From Mya arenaria (taxonomy: Eukaryota; Mollusca; Bivalvia; Myida; Myidae), in assembly GCF_026914265.1 (NCBI RefSeq), contig NC_069125.1, forward strand, positions 9,031,117 through 9,095,116: DNA of 64,000 bases, in the 5' to 3' direction. The notes under the pieces are model-generated. The model ran no database searches. It was not told the DNA's origin and saw only the letters and a list, made by a program, of their open reading frames with translations. Shown in pieces: positions 1 to 13,009 of the stretch; within the stretch, counting starts at the first letter, position 1; each line of letters opens with the position of its first letter. A program made the translations under genes and the position numbers.

Positions 1-64
1 TTCAATAACTGGAGGTTATATTTAAGTGTTTTTTTCTTATTCAATTTAATATTAACACCATTAC

Positions 65-143
65 CTTTTTCAGTTCCCTGGCCCTCTCTATGGAGGACAC
101 ACCCCTGCTGGTTTTTCCATTCCTGTATGGCTTTTCTGGAGTT
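65..143 (-). CDS. possible fifth exon of the PHF21A-like gene
   Basis: On the minus strand a GT donor (AAAAAG then gtaatgg) lies just left of 65. An open frame runs back to a possible acceptor (catacag) just right of 143. It reads in the phase left by the preceding exon. The polypyrimidine tract is poor and an alternative acceptor exists about 25 bases closer to the donor, so the exon and its frame are uncertain. Confidence 0.25.
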
Positions 144-220
144 TTTTCAAGGTTTGAGATTGTGACCTTCAGCTTTGACTCACTGGCTGTCACCTATGTA
201 TATCATGAAATGTGACTTTA

Positions 221-332
221 GGGCTATTCCTGTATAACATTAACTCCCGGGGGTAAATTTGCATCTGTAGGGGGGTAGATTAATTAAATAGTGTTTGCCC
301 CCCTGGGGCTATATGTTTAAATGGAATTGCCC
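221..332 (+). mobile_element. PIF/Harbinger-type MITE, copy 1 (short form)
   Basis: The ends are gggctattcc and ggaattgccc, with the 3-bp flank tta on both sides (218-220 and 333-335). The 112 bp length reflects an internal deletion compared with copies 2 to 4. It lies 3' of the known PHF21A-like exons, probably in an intron. Confidence 0.75.
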
Positions 333-909
333 TTACAGTTAAATGACATAAAACAATACTTTTCCGCAAAATCAAACCCATAAAAGTCAGTATTGAATAT
401 TGATAAAAGTAACATCCAACCAAATTCCTGATTAAAAAACAAATATCTTGAAAAAATTGCATTAAAGCAGTGTTTTTTCTCTCTGTATTTAAAACATGGG
501 GAATATTAAAAAAAAAAAAAGGTAGAAAAAAAATTCAAAAACAAAGAATATTATATTTCATGGTTTTATTTATGGACTGATGTTATTTCTTCCAGTAAGT
601 GTATTTTTACATAAGATTTACAGTAAGCATGTTACAGGTCCCATTTCTAGTACTATTTCAATAATCAATGTTTTAAAAATCTGGCTTTTTCATAATTTAT
701 CTTCAGTAATTAATTTATTTTCACAAGTTGAAGGTCCCTGGTCCTATTCAAGAAAAAAACACTGTAGTGTTTATTATAAAAACACTTACTAAAACAATTG
801 AAATTGCTGTATCTTTCATAAGATTTATTGCAAGAGAGATTACCTCCATATCAAATAGTAAAAACTCTATTTCTAAAAAACCATGTAAGATAAAATCTCC
901 CAGACATAC

Positions 910-3900
910 CTTCTGACATGTAGCTGTATACTGGGGTACTCGGAGCGGAGACAAAGCCTTAACACAAACAGGGGACCTGGGTTCACTGTTTATCGCATCT
1001 CCCATCAGACCACAGCACTTGGTTTCCTTCTGCTGTTAACATTAAACAGAACTTTTTTTTAGAAAATCGTAAAGATTTATTTTTTATTTTTCAAAGTTCA
1101 TTATATAAATGGTAAATAATATTTATATAAATGGTAAATAATATTAATCCGTTTTGACCTACCTTCACAAATAAAATAGGTCTTACAATACAATACAATA
1201 AGAAATCTTACTTTTAATAATGTTTACAATACTATATTATTTTGGATCAATTTTTAAACATGTGTAACTATATCTTATATCCTATATCTCATATCATTAA
1301 TTGTTCTCTACTTTTGTCAATTTATTTCCTGATCAAGAAGAAAAGGCCCATTTATCTTACTTTAGTAAAATTGTTCTCGACATAAGGATATTTTGTTCAC
1401 TGACAATATCAACAAGAGGGCCAAAATAGCCTTATATCGCCCACCTGATGAACAAAGGCTTCTAAAGTTATTGATTGGACAACATACTGGACACTGCCCG
1501 CCTGTATGCCAAAGATGAAACTATAATGTGTCCTTTTTTTTAAACGAGTGTACATGTATACTGTTACTGTGAATTAGTTCATGAAGTTTGAAGTTCATGA
1601 AGTTTGAAGTTCAAATCTTAAATTGATTGTTAAACAATTAAATTATTATAAAAAATATAAATGAAAAAAAAAGAAGGTCCACCTGTGAAAATATTTTGAA
1701 ATCAGGCCAACGTTTTCTGAAGAGAAGATTTTCTAAGTTTTCCATTCAGACATATAGTGAAAAGTAGCCCCACTCCTGGGAACCATGTTTTTTTTATAAT
1801 CAATTTGGTGCATTAAGAAAATCGATAGAGGCTCACCTTAGGAATATTTCTGTGAAATTATTTTGAAATTGGGCCAAGAGTTTCAGAAGATAAGATTTTC
1901 CATATAGATATAAAGTGAAAAGCAGTTCTGCCGTCTGGTGGCCATGTTTTTTTTTACAAGTAATCATGGGGTGAAGGAATTTGAAACATGTTGGAACATT
2001 TCTGAGAAATTATGTTGAAATCTGGCCAGCGGTTTCTGAGAACAAGTTTTTTCCTTTCAGTAATGGAACCACTTTTATTTAAGAAACCTGGAAGAGGACC
2101 ACCCAAGAAACATTCATGTGAAGTTTGGTTAAAATTTTCCAAATGGCTTGGGATGAGAAGATGTTTGAAGAAAAATTTGACGATGGACAGACAGACAACA
2201 GAAAATCACCCATCACAAAAGCTCGCACTTCGTGTTCAGCTGAGCTAAAAACCATGGTTGTTTGCTAGAGAGATCTAAAATCCTACATTTTAGATTATTT
2301 TTTAATTTCTCCATTTTTGAGATATCAAGATTTTTTGAGGTGTTTCCTGAATCGGAAGCACTCACTATTTAAGTCACAAAATATATATGTTTGACCCCCA
2401 GAATCTCATGTATCAGTAAACTGAAAACAAATCTGAATAGTAGGATAAGAGATATATATATTTTCTTTCACAGCTTTGGTATAAGATTTTTCAAATGTAC
2501 ATTTATATGAAAATGTGAAAAATTTGTTTCACTCATCAGGCAATAAACTGACATAGGTTTCCCATTCAGGAAACACTGAAGTAAAAACCCTTTTTTTTAC
2601 AATGGGAAATTTCATCCCCTACATTAAAGCTGCACTTTCACAGATATACCGTTTTTACATTTTTTGTCTTGAAAAGAGCAAATGTTTGCATAAATATAAG
2701 CAAACCAATAATAAAAGATCAGATCTCAGACTTTCATATTTCTGTTAAAAAATTAATGTCATATGGCTTAAACCGTTACTAACGGTTAAATCAATTTTTG
2801 AACTTAAATATAAAAATCTGTGATCCGTTTTTTGTCAGCAGTCTTATATAACTGGTTTCCATGCCTTTTCGCAAAAATTGGCTCATTCAAAGAATTTTTT
2901 TTTATTTTTAAAAGTTGTGAAAACATTCAAATTGTGAGAGTGCAGCTTTAACGACTTAGCAGAATGATCTGGATTGAAAAATGGAATGAAGTTTAAAAAT
3001 GTTGTGTTGAACTTGTGTACTGACCCTATGAACAATAAATTATGAAAACTTAAACTTGAGCCTCAGTATTTAAAAAAAAAACTGGTAAAAACATTCAAGC
3101 TAAAAAAGATTTTAATATACCTGTCCGTTTTCTTCCAACAAAGCTGACGGCCCTTCCATTAAATCTTTTCTCAACTTCTGTACTATGAGTTTCTGTAAAT
3201 TGTAAATGAAGATGCATGATAAATGAACAGATAAGGAAATCAAATAAATATAGAAAGTATATTTTTTTAAGTATTACAGTTGATATTGTACCTGTTTTTG
3301 GCTCATTGCAAGAATTTCTCTTTGAATGCCACGAAGTCTTGTCTTCAAATCTGCATCCTGAAATACAATATTTGCATCAGATGAAGGATTTGTTGATTTT
3401 AATTGTTATAATGTACAATATAAATGCAGACAATGGACATGACAATACAATCGGATTATATCTGCCCTAAGGGATTCGCAGGACTTCTAAAGAATCCAAT
3501 GAATCAAATTCTAGTTATATTCATATACATGTACATGCATGTTTTTGTCCACAGCATGCACATCTTGCTTGATAGTAAATATCAGTTTAAATCAGGGCAG
3601 TTTGGCACCATTTCAAGGCAACAACACATTATTTCATGTAGTCCCATATTAAGATTATTGTAAAAATGAAGCTAAAAGTGAGATTGTTCTTTGAATATTT
3701 CATTTTTGACATTGCCTGTGTGCATAAAAGCTTATGAATTGAAATAAGGCATATTATGCATATATAGATATATACAAACCAAAGGCTTAATCTGCATCTT
3801 TGCAACCAATATCTGAAATGATGAAATGTCATATTATGTATTAACTAGGAATTTTAATAAAAGTCTTCCAAAATATAATAGGATAGAACTTTCTTACTCA

Positions 3901-4961
3901 GGGAAATTCTATTTGACTGAAATGGATTTTTGGCAGATTCAGATATCAAGAAGATGCCAGCATTGTCAATCTACTCAATTTGTGAAGGGAAATATTTTTA
4001 TAATAATATTTCAATATCAAAATTATGCAGAGACTTCCTTGTGATTGTTCATTGTTATGTTACTAAAAACATGTGAACCAAGTTTTCAGTTGTTTAAAGT
4101 ATGTTAATACAATTTTTTTGTTTTAAAGATTAATAATTTAAGACAATGATCGACAATGAAACATACCAATATGTAACCCGGTGCTAATTTGCCGTTTTTA
4201 GTATTTCCTTGATATAATATTATGTTGTGAAATTAGCGTTTTCACGCACGGAGATTTTCGTGAGATGTTCTCACTTCAAACATAACTTTTGGCAGACATC
4301 TTGTATTGTACTTTTTAAAGTTAGGAGTTTTAGCATTATGATATTTGCTTAACAGTACACTGACACCACGGTTATGGGGTGAGATTGGAGACGTTTCGAG
4401 AGATTTATAGGACATTTGGTTCCACATACCTTATGTTCAGTTATATTATAGAATGACACGGTTGTGATACGAGTGTCATGGAATACACATATGATGAAAA
4501 GATATTGTAGTTGTCAATTTATCCACTTCAACCTTAATCCACCTGGACATTAAACCCGAACCCTACACGTCGACTCTAACTTTCTATTTACCGGAAATGT
4601 CGGCCTGTTACAAATACATAATACTTTTATTATCTTGCCGCCATCCTGAACAAATATGCATGAAATTACTAGATAGTCATTAGATTAATACCAAACAAGA
4701 TTGAAATAGGTGACTGCATATGGATTGAATGTTGATTTGAGATGGGTACATAAAGGTCCAGTACATGTAATAAATGTATTTTCTATCAGTCAAATTAGTG
4801 TACATTGATAAGTAATAGTTGTCTGTAACCTTTATGTAAATTATTGTTGTGATTGAATAGCATAAAAAGAAAATAAGAGCAACAAATCTTACCTGGTGCG
4901 TTTGAATTGCAATTTTTAGATCAGACTGTATCTTATTTAAAGCAAGATTCGACATATTCAT
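910..4961 (-). CDS. PHF21A: PHF21A (BHC80)-like protein, 5' exons only (gene continues off the left edge)
   Basis: Four coding exons on the minus strand, all phase 0 with GT-AG borders: 4893-4961 (start ATG at 4961), 3292-3357, 3121-3192 and 910-1032. They encode 110 residues. The first three exons form a coiled coil. It contains LKIAIQTHQ, then DADLKTRLRGIQREILAMSQ, then QKLRKDL. These align with the N-terminus of vertebrate PHF21A as I recall it (LKVEIQVHQ, NADLKKQL, QLRKNL). PHF21A/BHC80 is a subunit of the LSD1-CoREST histone demethylase complex and reads unmethylated H3K4 through a PHD finger. That finger would lie further 3', outside the window, so it is not confirmed here. The fourth exon (41 codons) is open and well bordered but not recognisable. 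The gene is head-to-head with NUP50, its start codon 0.74 kb from that gene's first coding exon. Confidence 0.78.
1408..2255 (+). repeat. interspersed bivalve-type repeat with ~160-bp internal repetition
   Basis: It begins caacaagagggccaaaatag and ends with a gacagacagacaac segment and cagctgagctaaaa. Inside, the motif gaaattatttgaaatnnggcc recurs near 1690, 1853 and 2012. I recall similar long noncoding repeats with these ends from bivalve introns. The short frames across 1954-2248 have no coding support. Confidence 0.6.
2624..2951. mobile_element. MITE with TTAA borders and ends agctgcactytcac
   Basis: The left end ttaaagctgc actttcacag and right end gtgagagtgc agctttaa are inverted repeats of about 18 bases. 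Both borders are TTAA, which may be the target duplication. It lies in the PHF21A-like intron between exons 3 and 4. An orphan left end of the same family (taaagctgcactctcacaaa) is at 53070-53100. Confidence 0.75.
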
Positions 4962-5696
4962 ATAGTTTAATCTGTTTTACAAGTTTATAAATTAAAATCA
5001 ATAGATTTTGTTTACTAAATCATTTGTTGCGTTGTAGAAATTGCAAAAAGTAGTGCGCGTATTAAGCCATAATGTATTTTGCTTATATGCATCCAAGATC
5101 TTAAAATCAACCAGAAAAAAAAAACAAAAAATAGTGTTTTAACTGAATTAAATCTAAAGGTGTGTATTTTTTAATCGATTCATTAACCAAAATTTGAATT
5201 CAGTCCGGGCTCTATTTCTTAGGTTAATGTCTGAGCGCCGGTTAAAATCCCCGGATGTCAGTGTGTCTGAGAGAAAAATCAGCACTTTAAACTTTACTCA
5301 AGAAATTCTTATTGATGTAATTCTTACCATGCATTGACCCATTTGTATTTATAAAATATTTTAATAAATTTTACCACTGCCAAAGACTGAAGTGTAGACA
5401 CTTCGAATTTAGTTACTTAAACTTCATTATTGGTCATATTTACCCCACCCACTATCTATACTACAGTGCATGATATTTAAAGATTAAACGATTTTATGGC
5501 CTATATTGAATGGCTAGCAAACACTGGTAAACCTATCTTAGTTCACCAATCTGTTTGTTCTTTTTTTTGTACCTAAACCTCTGCTTTCCTGGGCCATCGT
5601 CCCTAATCTTGGCTGTATTGTTTGCTGATCTTTCAATCCCCTACTCCCACTGTTCAACCATTGTTATGGCTTTACCAGTTATAATTTCCCTTTCAG
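4962..5696. promoter_or_regulatory. probable shared (bidirectional) promoter region of PHF21A-like and NUP50
   Basis: These 735 bases separate the PHF21A-like start codon (minus strand, 4961) from the acceptor of the first NUP50 coding exon (plus strand, 5697). Transcription must start outward in both directions from here, or from noncoding exons inside it. The segment holds a little more CpG than its surroundings (for example gtgcgcg near 5055 and gagcgccgg near 5233) and no clear TATA box. The NUP50 acceptor at 5695-5696 implies a noncoding first exon within this interval. Transcription start sites cannot be placed from sequence alone. Confidence 0.5.
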
Positions 5697-5705
5697 TAGG
5701 AAAGG

Positions 5706-6197
5706 ATGGCAAAGAGGGGAGCTAGTTCTGAATTGACTGACCGTAACTGGGATCAGGAAGATGAACCAGAAGAAGTAATGCATTATTATCTGTTATGCAA
5801 TTATTGTTTTATACCTGGCATATGTGTTAAACTAAGATTAAAAGTCGGAACAAATGTTCTTGTTTTTGCTGATAACATGTAATTTTTGTTACAAATTGTC
5901 ATGCTTGTTAGATAGGAAAGAATACTAGATCCGCCCATTTGCTGACTTTATTTAAGACATTTAAGTGCAGCATAGTTTATCTTAATTTTGTCTTTTCTTA
6001 TGATGTTTCAGGCAGGTACATTTGAGAAAGCAACTGAAGATGCCTTGAAAGGGAGACAAATCATCAAAGCAAAGAGGCGGACTGCTGATGAGGCTGTTAG
6101 TATTTTTACTGTGTTATTTTTCTCTTTTTTGGGGAATGGTGCAATATTCATCATTTTCACTGAAATTGGGAATTCCATTTTTTTCCAACAAAAAATG

Positions 6198-6263
<66 letters not shown>

Positions 6264-9200
6264 TAAAAAGAAATGATTGCAAAATGTTATTAAGTTTTGT
6301 TTTTTTTAGAAAACATTGTTCTTTCTTACAAAAACCATTTCTAAAACAAAAACTTAGGGCCCCATATTGTCAAAAAAACACTGTTTTAATAAATATTGGA
6401 ATTGCTTTTATTTTTAACTGGCCAACCATACCAGCCATTGAATGAGCTATGTAATATGAATGCAATACAAAAACATATCATATGATATGTGCATGTCCAT
6501 GTTTCAATTTTTACACTGAAGATGATCTTTCAATGAACTGGACACAGAAACAATGTTAATGTCCTTCACTATTTTGATGATTTGCAGTCTGTAAATGGGA
6601 CATAATGCATCATGTCTCCTTGCGTTTTTTCATTGATATAGCAGCATATGATTTATATATTGAATCATTAAATAATAATACACAAATTACATTTAGATGC
6701 TCTGAAAAGGTCATATATAATAAATGTAAATCCGATGTTCTCTTTATGTCACAGAACATAATACCAACGAGTCTCTAGGCATAATTTGTTGTGACTACCA
6801 TCTCAATTGGTGAAAAATAATTAGTTTCAACTAAATGTATGTTACTAACATGAAACCAAAAAAGGAACTAAGTATTATTTTGCATGTGATTTCAGAGTGG
6901 TGGAAAGTCAGCCTTTTCTGGCTTTGGGGGATTTGCCTTCAAACCCACACAAACTAGCACACCATTATTTTCTGGGGGAATGTTCAAAACAGAGTCAAAA
7001 ATCTCTGAAGCTGAGAAGCAGAAGGACAAACTAGGAACTGTCCATGAGACTACAGAAAGCGCAGAAGAAAAGTCAGCAAATGGAAATCACAACAGAGCTA
7101 GTGACTCACCAAATCGAACAGCTTATTTGTCAAATCTTAAATCATTAAATATGAGTGTATTGAACTGGATACAAACACATTTGGATAAGAATCCTTATTG
7201 TATACTTACACCTATATTTAAAGACTATGATACACATTTAAAACAGTTGGAACAAGACAGAGAAAAGTCTGAATCCAATGGATCCAGCAGCAAAGTTTTG
7301 AAAAAGGAGGAGTCCGGTAATTAAGTAACCTAATTAGCTAAAATAGAAGTTAACATTATTTATTGGGGATTGAAACAAAAGAAATGTTTGACAGTCTTAA
7401 GCATTTCATTCTATGATGGCTGAAGGGTGTCCAGGCTGTTCTCCTTGAGGCAGATGGTTGCTACCAAAAAAGGACAGGGTGTAGCACCATTTTATAAGTT
7501 CTCAGCTTTAACTCTAAATTGTGTACATGCTTTAAAGTACCCGTACTTAAAGAGAATGAAACAAATTACCATGTCAAGACATTCAGGAAAAGTTTGTCAC
7601 AATTGTCAAAGACCCATCAAAGACAAAGACTATCTCCACTGTAGGGGAGTGGGGTCTGGGGTTGTTGGAAAAGTGTTATTTTGAATGCAAGTCATATTAG
7701 TTACTCTTAGAATTATAATATCAAATATAAATGTATTGTTGTGCCATGATATGAAATTAAGATTCACATTCATATTTATAACTGGGTTCTAACTTGTAAC
7801 AGTATATTGCTGAATATCGATGCCTCTTTCAAGGTTATTTTGGTCCAATTTGGAAGACAAATTCCTCCATAAAGAAAGACTGTGGGTGTTTTTTGTACAC
7901 TAAAAAAGGGGTTAACTATAAACTTTTGTAGTTTGTGAATGGGGCTTTAATTGGCACCAAAAATCACTTGTCACTTTTTCACAGTGATGTTCCTTATTAT
8001 TTTAGTAAAATGCCATTTTCGAAAGGTTGAACTTAGGTATTTACATATATGTATTTTAATTAAAACTATTGAATTATTTTGCAACATTTACACAGCACAT
8101 GACTCTACAGTAACACTTATGCCTCCCCTTATTTCTGCTACATATATATACCTCTAAAAGAAATGAAGTTTTGTGTGTATGGGGGGAATTATTTTAATAA
8201 AAAACCTTTAAATAAAGTTATTCATGTTAACACTGGTTCTATTCCTAGCCACGAGAAAGAAATGTTGTAGCTCAAGTAATGTTACATTTTTAGACAACCC
8301 TCTTGGATTTTTCAGTATATAAAGATAAAATTTTATGATGCATGTTTTTTTATTGAGCTTATTAACATTACATGGTAAAGTGTTATAACAATTATATCTT
8401 TATTTCCCCACTAGTGAAGCCCATGGAAGCAGAAAAGACGGAAATGCCCAAGACGGGGCTCACATTTGGTATGGGCACACTCCAAGCGAATAGTTCCACC
8501 TTTTCTGGAGCAGGCTTCCCCGCATTTAGCTTCAAACCCACAAGCCAGCCCCTGGGGACTGCCTCTGGGTCAGGGTTCAGTTTTGCTGTGGGGTCGCAGC
8601 AAAATGCATCAGGGAGTAAGGATGACGGAGCAAAGGGGGATGATGAGGACGGGTATGTGCCGCCCGTGGTGGAAACAGTTGAGCACAAGGAGGAGGGCTC
8701 ACTGTACAGCAAGAAGTGAGTTATAGTTCTTTAAGTTTTTATTTATTTTAAAGGTAGTTGCTAGCTGATATGAATCACCCTGAAGTCTGCTTTCTTGATT
8801 TTAAAAGGCCTAGGGAACATAACCCTGGTAAGGTAGAACCCATAACCTCTTGGGTAGGAGGTGGAGACTTTAACGTCTTAACTTCTCTTGTGAGTTATAC
8901 TGGATTTATGATCTCTTTAGTTAAAAACAGTAAAATATGTTTTTCAGTAGTTATTGATTCAAAAGAAATCAATGGATTCAGGGATATATTATTTTTAATG
9001 TGATGACAAATTTGTATAGAATCTGAAGAATATGTTTTTAATAAAATCATCTGATCTTTTTACCTTGAAATGTGATTGATTCTTGTTTGATGGATGGAAA
9101 TTTGTTAATTGTTTACCCAAAATAGGATCAATCTTGTGATTTAAAGGAGGAGAGCAAGCATTCAGGCATGTTAATCCATGAGTCTAATTTCAATGACTAT

Positions 9201-10974
9201 TAAGTAATTTTCTAGCAGTCTTTTCACATTTTTTTTTAAATCATGAAATTAAATTGTTTGGTGTGGCTATTCGCACAATTCAAAGCGACCTGAAGCCAAT
9301 GAAAAAAATGTAAGAAAAGTCACTGTAAATTCTCCTTCTGCTTCATCTGCTAGTGTTCCATCCTCAGGTGTAAGTTGTTCTACCAGAAAGACGGGGAATG
9401 GAAGGACCGAGGCGTGGGCTTCCTGCATCTCAAGAAGACCGATGGGAAGGCACAGCTGCTGGTCCGAGCAGATACCACTCTTGGTTAGTCCATGTACATT
9501 TAAAACTTTATGAAGCATTCAGTTTTACCCTTTCAGTCTCAAAATTTGTTTTGTTGCCAACTAAGTTATCCAAATGTCTGTATTGCAAATTTTCTTGCTC
9601 ATTAAAGTATTAAATTTTCTTTTTTACATTTTTTAATTAATGAAGGAATAAATGCCTTCAAGTGTGGCATCTGTCTTTGTGTTAATCAGGGATGATAAAA
9701 ATCCTATTTGAAGGCCTCACCAGTTGTTTTTGAGAATGATGTTTGAGTTTTTCTGTGGTGTGTGTGTTTGTAACAGAAGCGAGTTGATCTCTGATCAAAC
9801 AATGTGGTTACAAAAGGTGAGTTTTCTGGGAGCGTGAGTTCGGAAATGTACAAACAAACTTTGGTGATAACAGATTTAAAATTTCAATCCTGAGTGACTA
9901 CTTATAGTATGAGAAAATCAGGCTAAATGCATAACAGATAAGTATAACAGATAAGAAATTTCAATCCTGAAAATATACTTTAAGACTCAGGGCTATTCCA
10001 GCAAAATATATACACCCCGGGGGGGAGGCAATTATTTAAATAGTATACGGGTGGGTGTCTTTTTTTGCCAATTTGGACCCCATAAAGGTTAATTTGCTTC
10101 TGTATAGCTGGTGCATAATTCAAAAGTGCCTTCCCCCCTAGGGTTATATGTTTAAATGGAATAGCCCTCAGCGGAATTAGGCAAAATCAAGGTGTAGGGG
10201 CTTCGACCCCTGTTAAAATTGTTTATAACCATATCTTTAGTAACCTTATTATCTTAAGATACTTTAACAACTACGATAGTCTGAAATTGAAAACTGTCAG
10301 TCCTGATTTCAGGATTATTCCTGAACTTTTATCATCCCTGAGTTTTTCTGTGCTTTCCCGGGACCCCCAAATAAGCTGTCATTGCATATTAACTGTCATA
10401 TTCATTATTTGGACCCAATATAATAACCAGGGGCTGTATTCATTTAAGCATCTAAGTTACATTTTTCAACTTGGTGAAAAATTGCTTTTTTTCTCATTTA
10501 AATTTTAAGAAAACGAACAATGTTTGTACACCAAATATATGAAAATTTGCAAGAAAATGGTCTAAACAATATATGCATATCTGATGAAAAGTAGCGGGTA
10601 TTTAAAATAATCGTTGTCAAAAATAATGATATTCTCACTAAGATGCTTATTGAATACGGCCTCTGAAACCCCAAACTTGTCATCTGTGATAGTCACACGA
10701 CTCCTAGCAGGAAATCCAAGGGAAAACCCTGCCGTATTGGTATTAATATTAAGTTGCTGTAATAATGATTTCAGGAAACATTCTACTGAACATTCGTCTA
10801 GTGGACACAACCCCGATGTCTAGACAAGGCAAGAACAACGTCAATCTCATGTGTGTTGTCAGCCCGCCCATCCCGAAAATGCCAGAGGACAAACCTATCC
10901 CCATGTTAATCCGAGTGAAGACTGGAGACGATGCTGATGAACTACTGCATAAAATGAAGGAGATCAGTTCATGA
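5706..10974 (+). CDS. NUP50: nucleoporin NUP50, complete
   Basis: Six coding exons: 5706-5774, 6012-6095, 6896-7316, 8415-8715, 9368-9483 and 10775-10974. They have GT-AG borders, matching phases and a total of 396 codons plus TGA. The N-terminus (MAKR, then [15 protein letters not shown]) is the conserved NUP50 start that binds importin alpha. Exon 2 supplies a basic KAKRR stretch. Exons 3 and 4 carry FG-type repeats ([26 protein letters not shown]). Exon 3 also has the conserved helix ending LTPIFKDYD. From about residue 285 to the end is a RanBP1-like Ran-binding domain ([46 protein letters not shown]). NUP50 sits at the nuclear basket and helps recycle importins. The protein is shorter than human NUP50 (about 470 aa), mostly in the FG region. 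Introns 2 and 5 carry a TA microsatellite and MITEs respectively. Confidence 0.95.
6203..6260. repeat. (TA)n microsatellite in NUP50 intron 2
   Basis: An uninterrupted run of about 29 TA dinucleotides lies 0.1 kb after the exon 2 donor. Confidence 0.97.
8795..8905 (-). mobile_element. tRNA-derived SINE fragment in NUP50 intron 4
   Basis: On the minus strand the order is ttaagacgtt aaagtctcca, then gaggttatgggttctacctt, like the A and B boxes of an RNA polymerase III promoter (B box gggttctacc). The ends and tail are not clear. Confidence 0.4.
9990..10167 (+). mobile_element. PIF/Harbinger-type MITE, copy 2 (178 bp)
   Basis: The ends are gggctattcc and ggaatagccc, with the flank tca on both sides (9987-9989 and 10168-10170). 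It lies in intron 5 of NUP50. The interior contains tagtatacgg gtgggtgtct in this orientation. Confidence 0.85.
10428..10665. mobile_element. interspersed inverted-repeat element, family A, copy 1 (NUP50 intron 5)
   Basis: The ends are caggggctgt attcatttaa and, inverted, cagaggccgtattcaataag. The interior includes aagaaaatgg tctaaacaat. A close copy lies at 43053-43313 and a distant one at about 52655-52907. Confidence 0.8.
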
Positions 10975-11365
10975 ACATTGTTGCTCTCTGAGACTTGCAT
11001 CTAGTTGTGTATGGTTACATGGCACATGTGACAATGTACATGTTTTAGATTTTATCAACTTGGACTTATGGCTATGCTAGTTCGGTAAATTTACAAGAAT
11101 CATGGCATAGACGTTTGGGTGGATTTCGTAATACACAATAATGCATTCTTTCATAGATGGTTGAATTTAACTCGACTAACATTTGAGGATATGTGATTTG
11201 ATTTGCTATCATAGTAAATAATTGATCCGTAAATTATTGGATGGAATTATTACCAGGTCAGTAACGCTATATTACCTTTGTCAATTATTGTTTGATAAAA
11301 AGCGAAGCAGCTTTAGGGAGATGCATTGTTAACTTACTCCACATTTAATCATTTGATGTATAAAT

Positions 11366-11367
<2 letters not shown>

Positions 11368-11408
<41 letters not shown>
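11368..11408. repeat. (GAT)n microsatellite in the NUP50 3'UTR
   Basis: About 13 copies of gat/atg lie 0.4 kb after the stop codon and before the candidate polyadenylation signal. Confidence 0.95.
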
Positions 11409-11761
11409 CTTAGTAAATTGCTTAAATGTCTGGATTTCTATTAAACCTTACACCATAACTACAGCATTGGATTTCTGTGAAATTTTGTCTCTTTAAAAAA
11501 ACACAAATTATATAGTATGTGTATTTGTCTTTATTTTGTTAATGACCTTGTTTTGATCAGACCTCTGGTCTTAGCCTGTAGATTTGAATGTAGATGTAGA
11601 AACTACACTTTTAATTGTTTCTGTACATTTTTAGGCCTTTTCAAGAATGGAGTCATCTCAAATAAGATATTGAAGTAGAAAGAGAATTTATACTTCTATG
11701 TACTGCGTTGTTATAAATAGCTGTAACTGGCTTTCCATCGTCATCTTATAGCAATTTATTG

Positions 11762-11767
11762 AATAAA
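11762..11767 (+). terminator. candidate polyadenylation signal of NUP50
   Basis: An AATAAA hexamer lies 0.79 kb after the NUP50 stop codon, in AT-rich DNA with no other gene on this strand. Other A-rich hexamers exist nearby, so the cleavage site is a guess. Confidence 0.3.
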
Positions 11768-12681
11768 TACACATTTTTTATGGAAACAAACCATACATGA
11801 CCTTTTAACTAGACAATTGTATAGTGATAATTCAGGGCTGATGAAATACCAAACCGATTTTGACCATGCCATCTTGTAATGATTATTTATTGCTCAGATG
11901 TTTGCATCAAAAACAGAAGGAAGTAAATTAAAATAAACAGAAATGAATTGGAAAACAATTTTAAAGGGGATCTGAGCCCCTTAACCCTGCTCTGGACATG
12001 AATCTGACATACTCAAACAGACCCTTGATTCCTGCTGTTAAATGAAACATATCAACAGCTTCATGTTGAATAAATAATTGCGTTCTGGTATGGTTTAGTG
12101 ATAAACCTTTGTAGCTATTATCTTATAAGTTCTGGATTTAAGGAAAAGTCTGTCTTCCAGATTAGCAAGTAAATAAAGGGTGCTGTATGAACAGATTTTC
12201 AAAATTTTATTGACAACAAATTGCTCTTACTCGAATTCATAGTATAAACTAGTCTTGTAATTCTGCTTGTCAGAAACATGTAAATGAAGGCCAACGTAGT
12301 GATAGTTTCTACATTACACTTTCGTTAAGAAATAAACTGGTAATTTCCTATTAAAACATAAATGTTGTTATGGTTATGGAAATCATAATGAATATTGTTT
12401 ATAGATTTACTATGAAGTTACTGTTTAAACATCTATGTTATGCATAGAAATACATGTATAGTGTTCAGTTCTTTTTGTATCATTGATGTACATTGCAATT
12501 GTTAAGAAATTATTTTTTGGAAAATGGTTGTTGTTGGTTTTTATTCCTCTTTCTGATCAGAGCTCATATGAAGACTCGGGTCTAGAGTTGACATCTTGAG
12601 TCTAGTTTTTAGCTCTACTGGCCAAAGGCATATGCGATGGTAATGTGTACGTAGTATGTGCATCCTTGTGGTCGTGCGTCC

Positions 12682-13009
12682 GTGCGGTCGTGTGTCTTAA
12701 AACAATTGCTTGTGAACACGATACAGTCTTCAGTTTTGATTGTATCTTGATGAAACTTGTACAGTATATAGATATCCATTAGAGCTCGGTTCCTTTCGAA
12801 AACCAGCCAGATCCGTCCATAAATGCCTAGATTATAGGCCATGAAAGTTTGTGCGGTCGTGCGTCTGTAAACAATTGCTTGTGAACACGATACAGTCTTC
12901 AGTTTTGATTGTATCTCGATGAAACTTGTACAGTATATAGATATCCATTAGAGCTCGGAAACCAGCCAGATCCGTCCATAAATGCCTAGATTATAGGCCA
13001 TGAAAGTTT
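12682..13009 (+). repeat. tandem duplication of ~160 bp
   Basis: The segments 12682-12850 and 12851-13009 are nearly identical (both contain aacaattgct tgtgaacacg and tgcctagattataggccatg). It lies between NUP50 and the zinc-finger gene. Confidence 0.85.

Noticed and set aside
5988..6266. 92-codon frame ending in a poly-(IY) run
   Set aside because: Only the first part (6012-6095) is NUP50 exon 2. The rest is read-through into the intron and a TA microsatellite.
7427..7684. 85-codon frame in NUP50 intron 3 containing [14 protein letters not shown]
   Set aside because: A Cys pair suggested a zinc-binding exon, but NUP50 phases join without it and no suitable splice borders or family match were seen.
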